This document shows positions 38,125 through 51,268 of a stretch of 64,000 bases of DNA, piece after piece. The notes beneath the pieces are model-generated. The model saw only the letters and a program-made list of their open reading frames with translations. It did no database searches and had not been told where the DNA came from. The DNA is from Auanema rhodensis (lineage: Eukaryota; Nematoda; Chromadorea; Rhabditida; Rhabditidae), in the NCBI GenBank assembly GCA_964057225.1, contig OZ059894.1, forward strand, positions 22,722,476 to 22,786,475, given 5' to 3'. A program made the position numbers and the translations under genes. Each line of letters opens with the position of its first letter. Within the stretch, counting starts at the first letter, position 1.

Positions 38125-38632
38125 TTAGTTATGATCGTTTGAAAAATGATGCATTAGTGTATGTTGAGTTTCCATGTACACTCAACATTGCTTCCAAAAA
38201 CATTTTGACAAAAATTTTTTCGAGAAATTTCAAAATAATTTAGCAAAAAGTAGATGTTTTTAGATTCCTTTTTTCAAGGCAAAGACGATGGACAATGTTA
38301 TTCAACAAAAAAATTAATTCTTCAGGGTGAAAATCGAGGATATAAGTGTGAACTTATATCAGTTGATATCTCGGTGCATTTTTAAGCTAGTTTAATTTAG
38401 CATAAAGTAGATGTTTTTAGATTCCATTTTTCAAGGCAAAGACGATGGACAATGATATTCAACAAAAAAATTAATTCTTCAGGGGGAAAATCGAGGATAT
38501 AAGTGTGAACTTATATCAGTTGATATCTCGGTGCATTTTTAAGCTAGCGCAAATCTGATAACACAGATCGACGCAGCTTAAAAATCCGCATCGAATGCAC
38601 TATACTACATTGAAAAACGCTTAATACAAAAA
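38125..38632 (+). repeat. 508-bp monomer 18, last in the window
   Basis: The left half shares the private TTCAACAAAAAAATTAATTC variant with 18301-18808. The end is the ordinary CAGATCG plus TTGAAAAACGC and a GTTTTTCG monomer follows, so this copy looks like the unrearranged form of monomer 8. No 508-bp monomer occurs to its right. Confidence 0.95.
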
Positions 38633-40036
38633 TTAGTTATGATCGTTTGAAAAATGATGCATTAGTGTATGTTGAGTTTCCATGTACACTCAACATTGCT
38701 TCCAAAAACATTTTGACAAAAAGTTTTTCGAAAAATTTCAGAATAATTTAGCAAAAAGTAGATGTTTTTAGATTCCTTTTTTCAAGGCAAAGACGATGGA
38801 CAATGTTATTCAACGAAAAAATTAATTCTTCAGGGTGAAAATCGAGGATATAAGTGTGAACTTATATCAGTTGATATCTCGGTGCATTTTTAAGCTAGCG
38901 CAAATCTGATAACACAGATCGACGCAGCTTAAAAATCCGCATCGAATGCACTATACTACATTGAGAAACGCTTAATACAAAAATTAGTTATGATCGTTTG
39001 AAAAATGATGCATTAGTGTATGTTGAGTTTCCATGTACACTCAACATTGCTTCCAAAAACATTTTGACAAAAATTTTTTCGAAAAATTTCATAATAATTT
39101 AGCAAAAAGTAGATGTTTTTAGATTCCATTTTTCAAGGCAAAGACGATGGACAATGTTATTCAACGAAAAAATTAATTCTTCAGGGTGAAAATCGAGGAT
39201 ATAAGTGTGAACTTATATCAGTTGATATCTCGGTGCATTTTTAAGCTAGCGCAAATCTGATAACACAGATCGACGCAGCTTAAAAATCCGCATCGAATGC
39301 ACTATACTACATTGAGAAACGCTTAATACAAAAATTAGTTATGATCGTTTGAAAAATGATGCATTAGTGTATGTTGAGTTTCCATGTACACTCAACATTG
39401 CTTCCAAAAACATTTTGACAAAAATTTTTTCGAAAAATTTCAGAATAATTTAGCAAAAAGTAGATGTTTTTAGATTCCATTTTTCAAGGCAAAGACGATG
39501 AACAATGTTATTCAACGAAAAAATTAATTCTTCAGGGTGAAAATCGAGGATTAAAGTGTGAACTTATATCAGTTGATATCTCGGTGCATTTTTAAGCTAG
39601 CGCAAATCTGATAACACAGATCGACGCAGCTTAACAATCCGCATCGAATGCACTATACTACATTGAGAAACGCTTAATACAAAAATTAGTTATGATCGTT
39701 TGAAAAATGATGCATTAGTGTATGTTGAGTTTCCATGTACACTCAACATTGCTTCCAAAAACATTTTGACAAAAATTTTTTCGAAAAATTTCAGAATAAT
39801 TTAGCATAAAGTAGATGTTTTTAGATTCCATTTTTCAAGGCAAAGACGATGGACAATGATATTCAACGAAAAAATTAATTCTTCAGGGGGAAAATCGAGG
39901 ATATAAGTGTGAACTTATATCAGTTGATATCTCGGTGCATTTTTAAGCTAGCGCAAATCTGATAACACAGATCGACGCAGCTTAAAAATCCGCATCGAAT
40001 GCACTATACTACATTGAGAAACGCTTAATACAAAAA

Positions 40037-42142
40037 TTAGTTATGATCGTTTGAAAAATGATGCATTAGTGTATGTTGAGTTTCCATGTACACTCAACAT
40101 TGCTTCCAAAAACATTTTGACAAAAATTTTTTCGAAAAATTTCATAATAATTTAGCAAAAAGTAGATGTTTTTAGATTCCATTTTTCAAGGCAAAGACGA
40201 TGGACAATGTTATTCAACGAAAAAATTAATTCTTCAGGGTGAAAATCGAGGATTAAAGTGTGAACTTATATCAGTTGATATCTCGGTGCATTTTTAAGCT
40301 AGCGCAAATCTGATAACACAGATCGACGCAGCTTAAAAATCCGCATCGAATGCACTATACTACATTGAGAAACGCTTAATACAAAAATTAGTTATGATCG
40401 TTTGAAAAATGATGCATTAGTGTATGTTGAGTTTCCATGTACACTCAACATTGCTTCCAAAAACATTTTGACAAAAATTTTTTCGAAAAATTTCAGAATA
40501 ATTTAGCATAAAGTAGATGTTTTTAGATTCCATTTTTCAAGGCAAAGACGATGGACAATGATATTCAACGAAAAAATTAATTCTTCAGGGGGAAAATCGA
40601 GGATATAAGTGTGAACTTATATCAGTTGATATCTCGGTGCATTTTTAAGCTAGCGCAAATCTGATAACACAGATCGACGCAGCTTAACAATCCGCATCGA
40701 ATGCACTATACTACATTGAGAAACGCTTAATACAAAAATTAGTTATGATCGTTTGAAAAATGATGCATTAGTGTATGTTGAGTTTCCATGTACACTCAAC
40801 ATTGCTTCCAAAAACATTTTGACAAAAATTTTTTCGAAAAATTTCAGAATAATTTAGCATAAAGTAGATGTTTTTAGATTCCATTTTTCAAGGCAAAGAC
40901 GATGGACAATGATATTCAACGAAAAAATTAATTCTTCAGGGGGAAAATCGAGGATATAAGTGTGAACTTATATCAGTTGATATCTCGGTGCATTTTTAAG
41001 CTAGCGCAAATCTGATAACACAGATCGACGCAGCTTAAAAATCCGCATCGAATGCACTATACTACATTGAGAAACGCTTAATACAAAAATTAGTTATGAT
41101 CGTTTGAAAAATGATGCATTAGTGTATGTTGAGTTTCCATGTACACTCAACATTGCTTCCAAAAACATTTTGACAAAAATTTTTTCGAAAAATTTCATAA
41201 TAATTTAGCAAAAAGTAGATGTTTTTAGATTCCATTTTTCAAGGCAAAGACGATGGACAATGTTATTCAACGAAAAAATTAATTCTTCAGGGTGAAAATC
41301 GAGGATTAAAGTGTGAACTTATATCAGTTGATATCTCGGTGCATTTTTAAGCTAGCGCAAATCTGATAACACAGATCGACGCAGCTTAAAAATCCGCATC
41401 GAATGCACTATACTACATTGAGAAACGCTTAATACAAAAATTAGTTATGATCGTTTGAAAAATGATGCATTAGTGTATGTTGAGTTTCCATGTACACTCA
41501 ACATTGCTTCCAAAAACATTTTGACAAAAATTTTTTCGAAAAATTTCAGAATAATTTAGCATAAAGTAGATGTTTTTAGATTCCATTTTTCAAGGCAAAG
41601 ACGATGGACAATGATATTCAACGAAAAAATTAATTCTTCAGGGGGAAAATCGAGGATATAAGTGTGAACTTATATCAGTTGATATCTCGGTGCATTTTTA
41701 AGCTAGCGCAAATCTGATAACACAGATCGACGCAGCTTAAAAATCCGCATCGAATGCACTATACTACATTGAGAAACGCTTAATACAAAAATTAGTTATG
41801 ATCGTTTGAAAAATGATGCATTAGTGTATGTTGAGTTTCCATGTACACTCAACATTGCTTCCAAAAACATTTTGACAAAAATTTTTTCGAAAAATTTCAG
41901 AATAATTTAGCATAAAGTAGATGTTTTTAGATTCCATTTTTCAAAGCAAAGACGATGGACAATGATATTCAACGAAAAAATTAATTCTTCAGGGGGAAAA
42001 TCGAGGATATAAGTGTGAACTTATATCAGTTGATATCTCGGTGCATTTTTAAGCTAGCGCAAATCTGATAACACAGATCGACGCAGCTTAAAAATCCGCA
42101 TCGAATGCACTATACTACATTGAGAAACGCTTAATACAAAAA
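40037..42142 (+). repeat. 1,053-bp trimer higher-order repeat, two copies
   Basis: The order ATAATAA/GGATTAAAG, GCATAAAG, GCATAAAG occurs at 40037-41089 and 41090-42142. Differences include AGCTTAACAATCC at the end of 40388 and CAAAGCAAAG in 41792. Confidence 0.82.
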
Positions 42143-43195
42143 TTAGTTATGATCGTTTGAAAAATGATGCATTAGTGTATGTTGAGTTTCCATGTACACT
42201 CAACATTGCTTCCAAAAACATTTTGACAAAAAGTTTTTCGAAAAATTTCAGAATAATTTAGCAAAAAGTAGATGTTTTTAGATTCCTTTTTTCAAGGCAA
42301 AGACGATGGTCAATGTTATTCAACGAAAAAATCAATTCTTCAGGGTGAAAATCGAGGATATAAGTGTGAACTTATATCAGTTGATATCTCGGTGCATTTT
42401 TAAGCTAGCGCAAATCTGATAACACAGATCGACGCAGCTTAAAAATCCGCATCGAATGCACTATACTACATTGAGAAACGCTTAATACAAAAATTAGTTA
42501 TGATCGTTTGAAAAATGATGCATTAGTGTATGTTGAGTTTCCATGTACACTCAACATTGCTTCCAAAAACATTTTGACAAAAATTTTTTCGAAAAATTTC
42601 ATAATAATTTAGCAAAAAGTAGATGTTTTTAGATTCCATTTTTCAAGGCAAAGACGATGGACAATGTTATTCAACGAAAAAATTAATTCTTCAGGGTGAA
42701 AATCGAGGATATAAGTGTGAACTTATATCAGTTGATATCTCGGTGCATTTTTAAGCTAGCGCAAATCTGATAACACAGATCGACGCAGCTTAAAAATCCG
42801 CATCGAATGCACTATACTACATTGAGAAACGCTTAATACAAAAATTAGTTATGATCGTTTGAAAAATGTTGCATTAGTGTATGTTGAGTTTCCATGTACA
42901 CTCAACATTGCTTCCAAAAACATTTTGACAAAAATTTTTTCGAAAAATTTCATAATAATTTAGCAAAAAGTAGATGTTTTTAGATTCCATTTTTCAAGGC
43001 AAAGACGATGGACAATGTTATTCAACGAAAAAATTAATTCTTCAGGGTGAAAATCGAGGATTAAAGTGTGAACTTATATCAGTTGATATCTCGGTGCATT
43101 TTTAAGCTAGCGCAAATCTGATAACACAGATCGACGCAGCTTAAAAATCCGCATCGAATGCACTATACTACATTGAGAAACGCTTAATACAAAAA

Positions 43196-43897
43196 TTAGT
43201 TATGATCGTTTGAAAAATGATGCATTAGTGTATGTTGAGTTTCCATGTACACTCAACATTGCTTCCAAAAACATTTTGACAAAAATTTTTTCGAAAAATT
43301 TCATAATAATTTAGCGAAAAGTAGATGTTTTTAGATTCCATTTTTCAAGGCAAAGACGATGGACAATGTTATTCAACGAAAAAATTAATTCTTCAGGGTG
43401 AAAATCGAGGATTAAAGTGTGAACTTATATCAGTTGATATCTCGGTGCATTTTTAAGCTAGCGCAAATCTGATAACACAGATCGACGCAGCTTAAAAATC
43501 CGCATCGAATGCACTATACTACATTGAGAAACGCTTAATACAAAAATTAGTTATGATCGTTTGAAAAATGATGCATTAGTGTATGTTGAGTTTCCATGTA
43601 CACTCAACATTGCTTCCAAAAACATTTTGACAAAAATTTTTTCGAAAAATTTCATAATAATTTAGCGAAAAGTAGATGTTTTTAGATTCCATTTTTCAAG
43701 GCAAAGACGATGGACAATGTTATTCAACGAAAAAATTAATTCTTCAGGGTGAAAATCGAGGATTAAAGTGTGAACTTATATCAGTTGATATCTCGGTGCA
43801 TTTTTAAGCTAGCGCAAATCTGATAACACAGATCGACGCAGCTTAAAAATCCGCATCGAATGCACTATACTACATTGAGAAACGCTTAATACAAAAA
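43196..43897 (+). repeat. Tandem pair of like 351-bp monomers with GCGAAAAG
   Basis: 43196 and 43547 share CATAATAATTTAGCGAAAAG and GGATTAAAG, and I see no difference between them. They are probably a very recent single-monomer duplication. Confidence 0.85.
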
Positions 43898-45652
43898 TTA
43901 GTTATGATCGTTTGAAAAATGATGCATTAGTGTATGTTGAGTTTCCATGTACACTCAACATTGCTTCCAAAAACATTTTGACAAAAATTTTTTCGGAAAA
44001 TTTCAGAATAATTTAGCAAAAAGTAGATGTTTTTAGATTCCATTTTTCAAGGCAAAGACGATGAACAATGTTATTCAACGAAAAAATTAATTCTTCAGGG
44101 TGAAAATCGAGGATTAAAGTGTGAACTTATATCAGTTGATATCTCGGTGCATTTTTAAGCTAGCGCAAATCTGATAACACAGATCGACGCAGCTTAAAAA
44201 TCCGCATCGAATGCACTATACTACATTGAGAAACGCTTAATACAAAAATTAGTTATGATCGTTTGAAAAATGATGCATTAGTGTATGTTGAGTTTCCATG
44301 TACACTCAACATTGCTTCCAAAAACATTTTGACAAAAATTTTTTCGAAAAATTTCAGCATAATTTAGCATAAAGTAGATGTTTTTAGATTCCATTTTTCA
44401 AGGCAAAGACGATGGACAATGATATTCAACGAAAAAATTAATTCTTCAGGGGGAAAATCGAGGATATAAGTGTGAACTTATATCAGTTGATATCTCGGTG
44501 CATTTTTAAGCTAGCGCAAATCTGATAACACAGATCGACGCAGCTTAAAAATCCGCATCGAATGCACTATACTACATTGAGAAACGATTAATACAAAAAT
44601 TAGTTATGATCGTTTGAAAAATGATGCATTAGTGTATGTTGAGTTTCCATGTACACTCAACATTGCTTCCAAAAACATTTTGACAAAAATTTTTTCGAAA
44701 AATTTCAGCATAATTCAGCATAAAGTAGATGTTTTTAGATTCCATTTTTCAAGGCAAAGACGATGGACAATGATATTCAACGAAAAAATTAATTCTTCAG
44801 GGGGAAAATCGAGGATATAAGTGTGAACTTATATCAGTTGATATCTCGGTGCATTTTTAAGCTAGCGCAAATCTGATAACACAGATCGACGCAGCTTAAA
44901 AATCCGCATCGAATGCACTATACTACATTGAGAAACGCTTAATACAAAAATTAGTTATGATCGTTTGAAAAATGATGCATTAGTGTATGTTGAGTTTCCA
45001 TGTACACTCAACATTGCTTCCAAAAACATTTTGACAAAAATTTTTTCGAAAAATTTCAGAATAATTTAGCATAAAGTAGATGTTTTTAGATTCCATTTTT
45101 CAAGGCAAAGACGATGGACAATGATATTCAACGAAAAAATTAATTCTTCAGGGGGAAAATCGAGGATATAAGTGTGAACTTATATCAGTTGATATCTCGG
45201 TGCATTTTTAAGCTAGCGCAAATCTGATAACACAGATCGACGCAGCTTAAAAATCCGCATCGAATGCACTATACTACATTGAGAAACGCTTAATACAAAA
45301 ATTAGTTATGATCGTTTGAAAAATGATGCATTAGTGTATGTTGAGTTTCCATGTACACTCAACATTGCTTCCAAAAACATTTTGACAAAAAGTTTTTCGA
45401 AAAATTTCAGAATAATTTAGCAAAAAGTAGATGTTTTTAGATTCCTTTTTTCAAGGCAAAGACGATGGTCAATGTTATTCAACGAAAAAATCAATTCTTC
45501 AGGGTGAAAATCGAGGATATAAGTGTGAACTTATATCAGTTGATATCTCGGTGCATTTTTAAGCTAGCGCAAATCTGATAACACAGATCGACGCAGCTTA
45601 AAAATCCGCATCGAATGCACTATACTACATTGAGAAACGCTTAATACAAAAA

Positions 45653-48600
45653 TTAGTTATGATCGTTTGAAAAATGATGCATTAGTGTATGTTGAGTTTC
45701 CATGTACACTCAACATTGCTTCCAAAAACATTTTGACAAAAATTTTTTCGAAAAATTTCATAATAATTTACCAAAAAGTAGATGTTTTTAGATTCCATTT
45801 TTCAAGGCAAAGACGATGGACAATGTTATTCAACGAAAAAATTAATTCTTCAGGGTGAAAATCGAGGATATAAGTGTGAACTTATATCAGTTGATATCTC
45901 GGTGCATTTTTAAGCTAGCGCAAATCTGATAACACAGATCGACGCAGCTTAAAAATCCGCATCGAATGCACTATACTACATTGAGAAACGCTTAATACAA
46001 AAATTAGTTATGATCGTTTGAAAAATGTTGCATTAGTGTATGTTGAGTTTCCATGTACACTCAACATTGCTTCCAAAAACATTTTGACAAAAATTTTTTC
46101 GAAAAATTTCAAAATAATTTAGCAAAAAGTAGATGTTTTTAGATTCCATTTTTCAAGGCAAAGACGATGGACAATGTTATTCAACGAAAAAATTAATTCT
46201 TCAGGGTGAAAATCGAGGATATAAGTGTGAACTTATATCAGTTGATATCTCGGTGCATTTTTAAGCTAGCGCAAATCTGATAACACAGATCGACGCAGCT
46301 TAAAAATCCGCATCGAATGCACTATACTACATTGAGAAACGCTTAATACAAAAATTAGTTATGATCGTTTGAAAAATGATGCATTAGTGTATGTTGAGTT
46401 TCCATGTACACTCAACATTGCTTCCAAAAACATTTTGACAAAAATTTTTTCGAAAAATTTCAGAATAATTTAGCAAAAAGTAGATGTTTTTAGATTCCAT
46501 TTTTCAAGGCAAAGACGATGGACAATGTTATTCAACGAAAAAATTAATTCTTCAGGGTGAAAATCGAGGATATAAGTGTGAACTTATATCAGTTGATATC
46601 TCGGTGCATTTTTAAGCTAGCGCAAATCTGATAACACAGATCGACGCAGCTTAAAAATCCGCATCGAATGCACTATACTACATTGAGAAACGATTAATAC
46701 AAAAATTAGTTATGATCGTTTGAAAAATGATGCATTAGTGTATGTTGAGTTTCCATGTACACTCAACATTGCTTCCAAAAACATTTTGACAAAAATTTTT
46801 TCGAAAAATTTCAGAATAATTTAGCAAAAAGTAGATGTTTTTAGATTCCATTTTTCAAGGCAAAGACGATGAACAATGTTATTCAACGAAAAAATCAATT
46901 CTTCAGGGTGAAAATCGAGGATATAAGTGTGAACTTATATCAGTTGATATCTCGGTGCATTTTTAAGCTAGCGCAAATCTGATAACACAGATCGACGCAG
47001 CTTAAAAATCCGCATCGAATGCACTATACTACATTAAGAAACGCTTAATACAAAAATTAGTTATGATCGTTTGAAAAATGATGCATTAGTGTATGTTGAG
47101 TTTCCATGTACACTCAACATTGCTTCCAAAAACATTTTGACAAAAATTTTTTCGAAAAATTTCAGAATAATTCAGCAAAAAGTAAATGATTTTAGATTCC
47201 ATTTTTCAAGGCAAAGACGATGGACAATGTTATTCAACGAAAAAATCAATTCTTCAGGGTGAAAATCGAGGATATAAGTGTGAACTTATATCAGTTGATA
47301 TCTCGGTGCATTTTTAAGCTAGCGCAAATCTGATAACACAGATCGACGCAGCTTAAAAATCCGCATCGAATGCACTATACTACATTGAGAAACGATTAAT
47401 ACAAAAAATAGTTATGATCGTTTGAAAAATGATGCATTAGTGTATGTTGAGTTTCCATGTACACTCAACATTGCTTCCAAAAACATTTTGACAAAAATTT
47501 TTTCGAAAAATTTCAGAATAATTTAGCAAAAAGTAGATGTTTTTAGATTCCATTTTTCAAGGCAAAGACGATGGACAATGTTATTCAACGAAAAAATCAA
47601 TTCTTCAGGGTGAAAATCGAGGATATAAGTGTGAACTTATATCAGTTGATATCTCGGTGCATTTTTAAGCTAGCGCAAATCTGATAACACAGATCGACGC
47701 AGCTTAAAAATCCGCATCGAATGCACTATACTACATTAAGAAACGCTTAATACAAAAATTAGTTATGATCGTTTGAAAAATGATGCATTAGTGTATGTTG
47801 AGTTTCCATGTACACTCAACATTGCTTCCAAAAACATTTTGACAAAAATTTTTTCGAAAAATTTCAGAATAATTCAGCAAAAAGTAAATGATTTTAGATT
47901 CCATTTTTCAAGGCAAAGACGATGGACAATGTTATTCAACGAAAAAATCAATTCTTCAGGGTGAAAATCGAGGATATAAGTGTGAACTTATATCAGTTGA
48001 TATCTCGGTGCATTTTTAAGCTAGCGCAAATCTGATAACACAGATCGACGCAGCTTAAAAATCCGCATCGAATGCACTATACTACATTGAGAAACGATTA
48101 ATACAAAAAATAGTTATGATCGTTTGAAAAATGATGCATTAGTGTATGTTGAGTTTCCATGTACACTCAACATTGCTTCCAAAAACATTTTGACAAAAAT
48201 TTTTTCGAAAAATTTCAGAATAATTTAGCAAAAAGTAGATGTTTTTAGATTCCATTTTTCAAGGCAAAGACGATGGACAATGTTATTCAACGAAAAAATC
48301 AATTCTTCAGGGTGAAAATCGAGGATATAAGTGTGAACTTATATCAGTTGATATCTCGGTGCATTTTTAAGCTAGCGCAAATCTGATAACACAGATCGAC
48401 GCAGCTTAAAAATCCGCATCGAATGCACTATACTACATTGAGAAACGCTTAATACAAAAATTAGTTATGATCGTTTGAAAAATGATGCATTAGTGTATGT
48501 TGAGTTTCCATGTACACTCAACATTGCTTCCAAAAACATTTTGACAAAAATTTTTTCGAAAAATTTCATAATAATTTACCAAAAAGTAGATGTTTTTAGA

Positions 48601-51268
48601 TTCCATTTTTCAAGGCAAAGACGATGGACAATGTTATTCAACGAAAAAATTAATTCTTCAGGGTGAAAATCGAGGATATAAGTGTGAACTTATATCAGTT
48701 GATATCTCGGTGCATTTTTAAGCTAGCGCAAATCTGATAACACAGATCGACGCAGCTTAAAAATCCGCATCGAATGCACTATACTACATTGAGAAACGCT
48801 TAATACAAAAATTAGTTATGATCGTTTGAAAAATGTTGCATTAGTGTATGTTGAGTTTCCATGTACACTCAACATTGCTTCCAAAAACATTTTGACAAAA
48901 ATTTTTTCGAAAAATTTCAAAATAATTTAGCAAAAAGTAGATGTTTTTAGATTCCATTTTTCAAGGCAAAGACGATGGACAATGTTATTCAACGAAAAAA
49001 TTAATTCTTCAGGGTGAAAATCGAGGATATAAGTGTGAACTTATATCAGTTGATATCTCGGTGCATTTTTAAGCTAGCGCAAATCTGATAACACAGATCG
49101 ACGCAGCTTAAAAATCCGCATCGAATGCACTATACTACATTGAGAAACGCTTAATACAAAAATTAGTTATGATCGTTTGAAAAATGATGCATTAGTGTAT
49201 GTTGAGTTTCCATGTACACTCAACATTGCTTCCAAAAACATTTTGACAAAAATTTTTTCGAAAAATTTCAGAATAATTTAGCAAAAAGTAGATGTTTTTA
49301 GATTCCATTTTTCAAGGCAAAGACGATGGACAATGTTATTCAACGAAAAAATTAATTCTTCAGGGTGAAAATCGAGGATATAAGTGTGAACTTATATCAG
49401 TTGATATCTCGGTGCATTTTTAAGCTAGCGCAAATCTGATAACACAGATCGACGCAGCTTAAAAATCCGCATCGAATGCACTATACTACATTGAGAAACG
49501 ATTAATACAAAAATTAGTTATGATCGTTTGAAAAATGATGCATTAGTGTATGTTGAGTTTCCATGTACACTCAACATTGCTTCCAAAAACATTTTGACAA
49601 AAATTTTTTCGAAAAATTTCAGAATAATTTAGCAAAAAGTAGATGTTTTTAGATTCCATTTTTCAAGGCAAAGACGATGAACAATGTTATTCAACGAAAA
49701 AATCAATTCTTCAGGGTGAAAATCGAGGATATAAGTGTGAACTTATATCAGTTGATATCTCGGTGCATTTTTAAGCTAGCGCAAATCTGATAACACAGAT
49801 CGACGCAGCTTAAAAATCCGCATCGAATGCACTATACTACATTAAGAAACGCTTAATACAAAAATTAGTTATGATCGTTTGAAAAATGATGCATTAGTGT
49901 ATGTTGAGTTTCCATGTACACTCAACATTGCTTCCAAAAACATTTTGACAAAAATTTTTTCGAAAAATTTCAGAATAATTCAGCAAAAAGTAAATGATTT
50001 TAGATTCCATTTTTCAAGGCAAAGACGATGGACAATGTTATTCAACGAAAAAATCAATTCTTCAGGGTGAAAATCGAGGATATAAGTGTGAACTTATATC
50101 AGTTGATATCTCGGTGCATTTTTAAGCTAGCGCAAATCTGATAACACAGATCGACGCAGCTTAAAAATCCGCATCGAATGCACTATACTACATTGAGAAA
50201 CGATTAATACAAAAAATAGTTATGATCGTTTGAAAAATGATGCATTAGTGTATGTTGAGTTTCCATGTACACTCAACATTGCTTCCAAAAACATTTTGAC
50301 AAAAATTTTTTCGAAAAATTTCAGAATAATTTAGCAAAAAGTAGATGTTTTTAGATTCCATTTTTCAAGGCAAAGACGATGGACAATGTTATTCAACGAA
50401 AAAATCAATTCTTCAGGGTGAAAATCGAGGATATAAGTGTGAACTTATATCAGTTGATATCTCGGTGCATTTTTAAGCTAGCGCAAATCTGATAACACAG
50501 ATCGACGCAGCTTAAAAATCCGCATCGAATGCACTATACTACATTAAGAAACGCTTAATACAAAAATTAGTTATGATCGTTTGAAAAATGATGCATTAGT
50601 GTATGTTGAGTTTCCATGTACACTCAACATTGCTTCCAAAAACATTTTGACAAAAATTTTTTCGAAAAATTTCAGAATAATTCAGCAAAAAGTAAATGAT
50701 TTTAGATTCCATTTTTCAAGGCAAAGACGATGGACAATGTTATTCAACGAAAAAATCAATTCTTCAGGGTGAAAATCGAGGATATAAGTGTGAACTTATA
50801 TCAGTTGATATCTCGGTGCATTTTTAAGCTAGCGCAAATCTGATAACACAGATCGACGCAGCTTAAAAATCCGCATCGAATGCACTATACTACATTGAGA
50901 AACGATTAATACAAAAAATAGTTATGATCGTTTGAAAAATGATGCATTAGTGTATGTTGAGTTTCCATGTACACTCAACATTGCTTCCAAAAACATTTTG
51001 ACAAAAATTTTTTCGAAAAATTTCAGAATAATTTAGCAAAAAGTAGATGTTTTTAGATTCCATTTTTCAAGGCAAAGACGATGGACAATGTTATTCAACG
51101 AAAAAATCAATTCTTCAGGGTGAAAATCGAGGATATAAGTGTGAACTTATATCAGTTGATATCTCGGTGCATTTTTAAGCTAGCGCAAATCTGATAACAC
51201 AGATCGACGCAGCTTAAAAATCCGCATCGAATGCACTATACTACATTAAGAAACGCTTAATACAAAAA
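45653..51268 (+). repeat. 2,808-bp eight-monomer higher-order repeat, two copies
   Basis: 45653-48460 and 48461-51268 carry the same landmarks in order: ATTTACCAAAAAG (45770 and 48578), ATGTTGCATT (46026 and 48834), GATGAACAATG (46868 and 49676), then two dimers with GTAAATGATTTT and the AAAAAATAG junction. They diverge only at the last junction: GAGAAACGC at the end of the first, TAAGAAACGC at the end of the second. Confidence 0.9.
47057..48460 (+). repeat. 702-bp dimer repeat, two copies
   Basis: A CAGCAAAAAGTAAATGATTTT monomer alternates with a TAGCAAAAAGTAGATG monomer, at 47057/47408 and 47759/48110. The junctions alternate between GAAACGATTAATACAAAAAA and TAAGAAACGC. Confidence 0.88.

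Larger units (their letters stand above)
21737..38568 (+). repeat. Array copy B (mixed 351/508-bp monomers)
   Basis: This is the second long copy of the copy-A arrangement. Its first part (21737 to about 24.99 kb) matches bases 1 to about 3.25 kb at an offset of 21,736; the rest (about 24.83-38.56 kb) matches about 5.0-18.74 kb at an offset of 19,824. The 508-bp monomers from 25756 to 38125 keep the spacings of copy A (6125, 859, 3667, 859, 859). All private variants listed for copy A are present. The one substitution I noticed is C at 34956 where copy A has T at 15132. Confidence 0.9.
36407..38632 (+). repeat. 859-bp dimer array (copy B)
   Basis: 508+351 dimers at 36407 and 37266 and a 508-bp monomer at 38125. 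Unlike copy A, the last is followed by the expected GTTTTTCG monomer at 38633. Confidence 0.9.
38633..45301 (+). repeat. 351-only region of alternating GCATAAAG and ATAATAA subfamilies
   Basis: Nineteen monomers, all 351 bp. Two subfamilies dominate. One has GCATAAAG, GACAATGATATT and GGGGGAAAAT (39686, 40388, 40739, 41441, 41792, 44249, 44600, 44951). The other has CATAATAATTTAG, usually with GGATTAAAGTG (40037, 41090, 42845, 43196, 43547). The first three monomers (38633, 38984, 39335) resemble 13424-14476 and 33248-34300, so this region continues from a copy-A/B-like block. No 508-bp monomer occurs. Confidence 0.88.
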
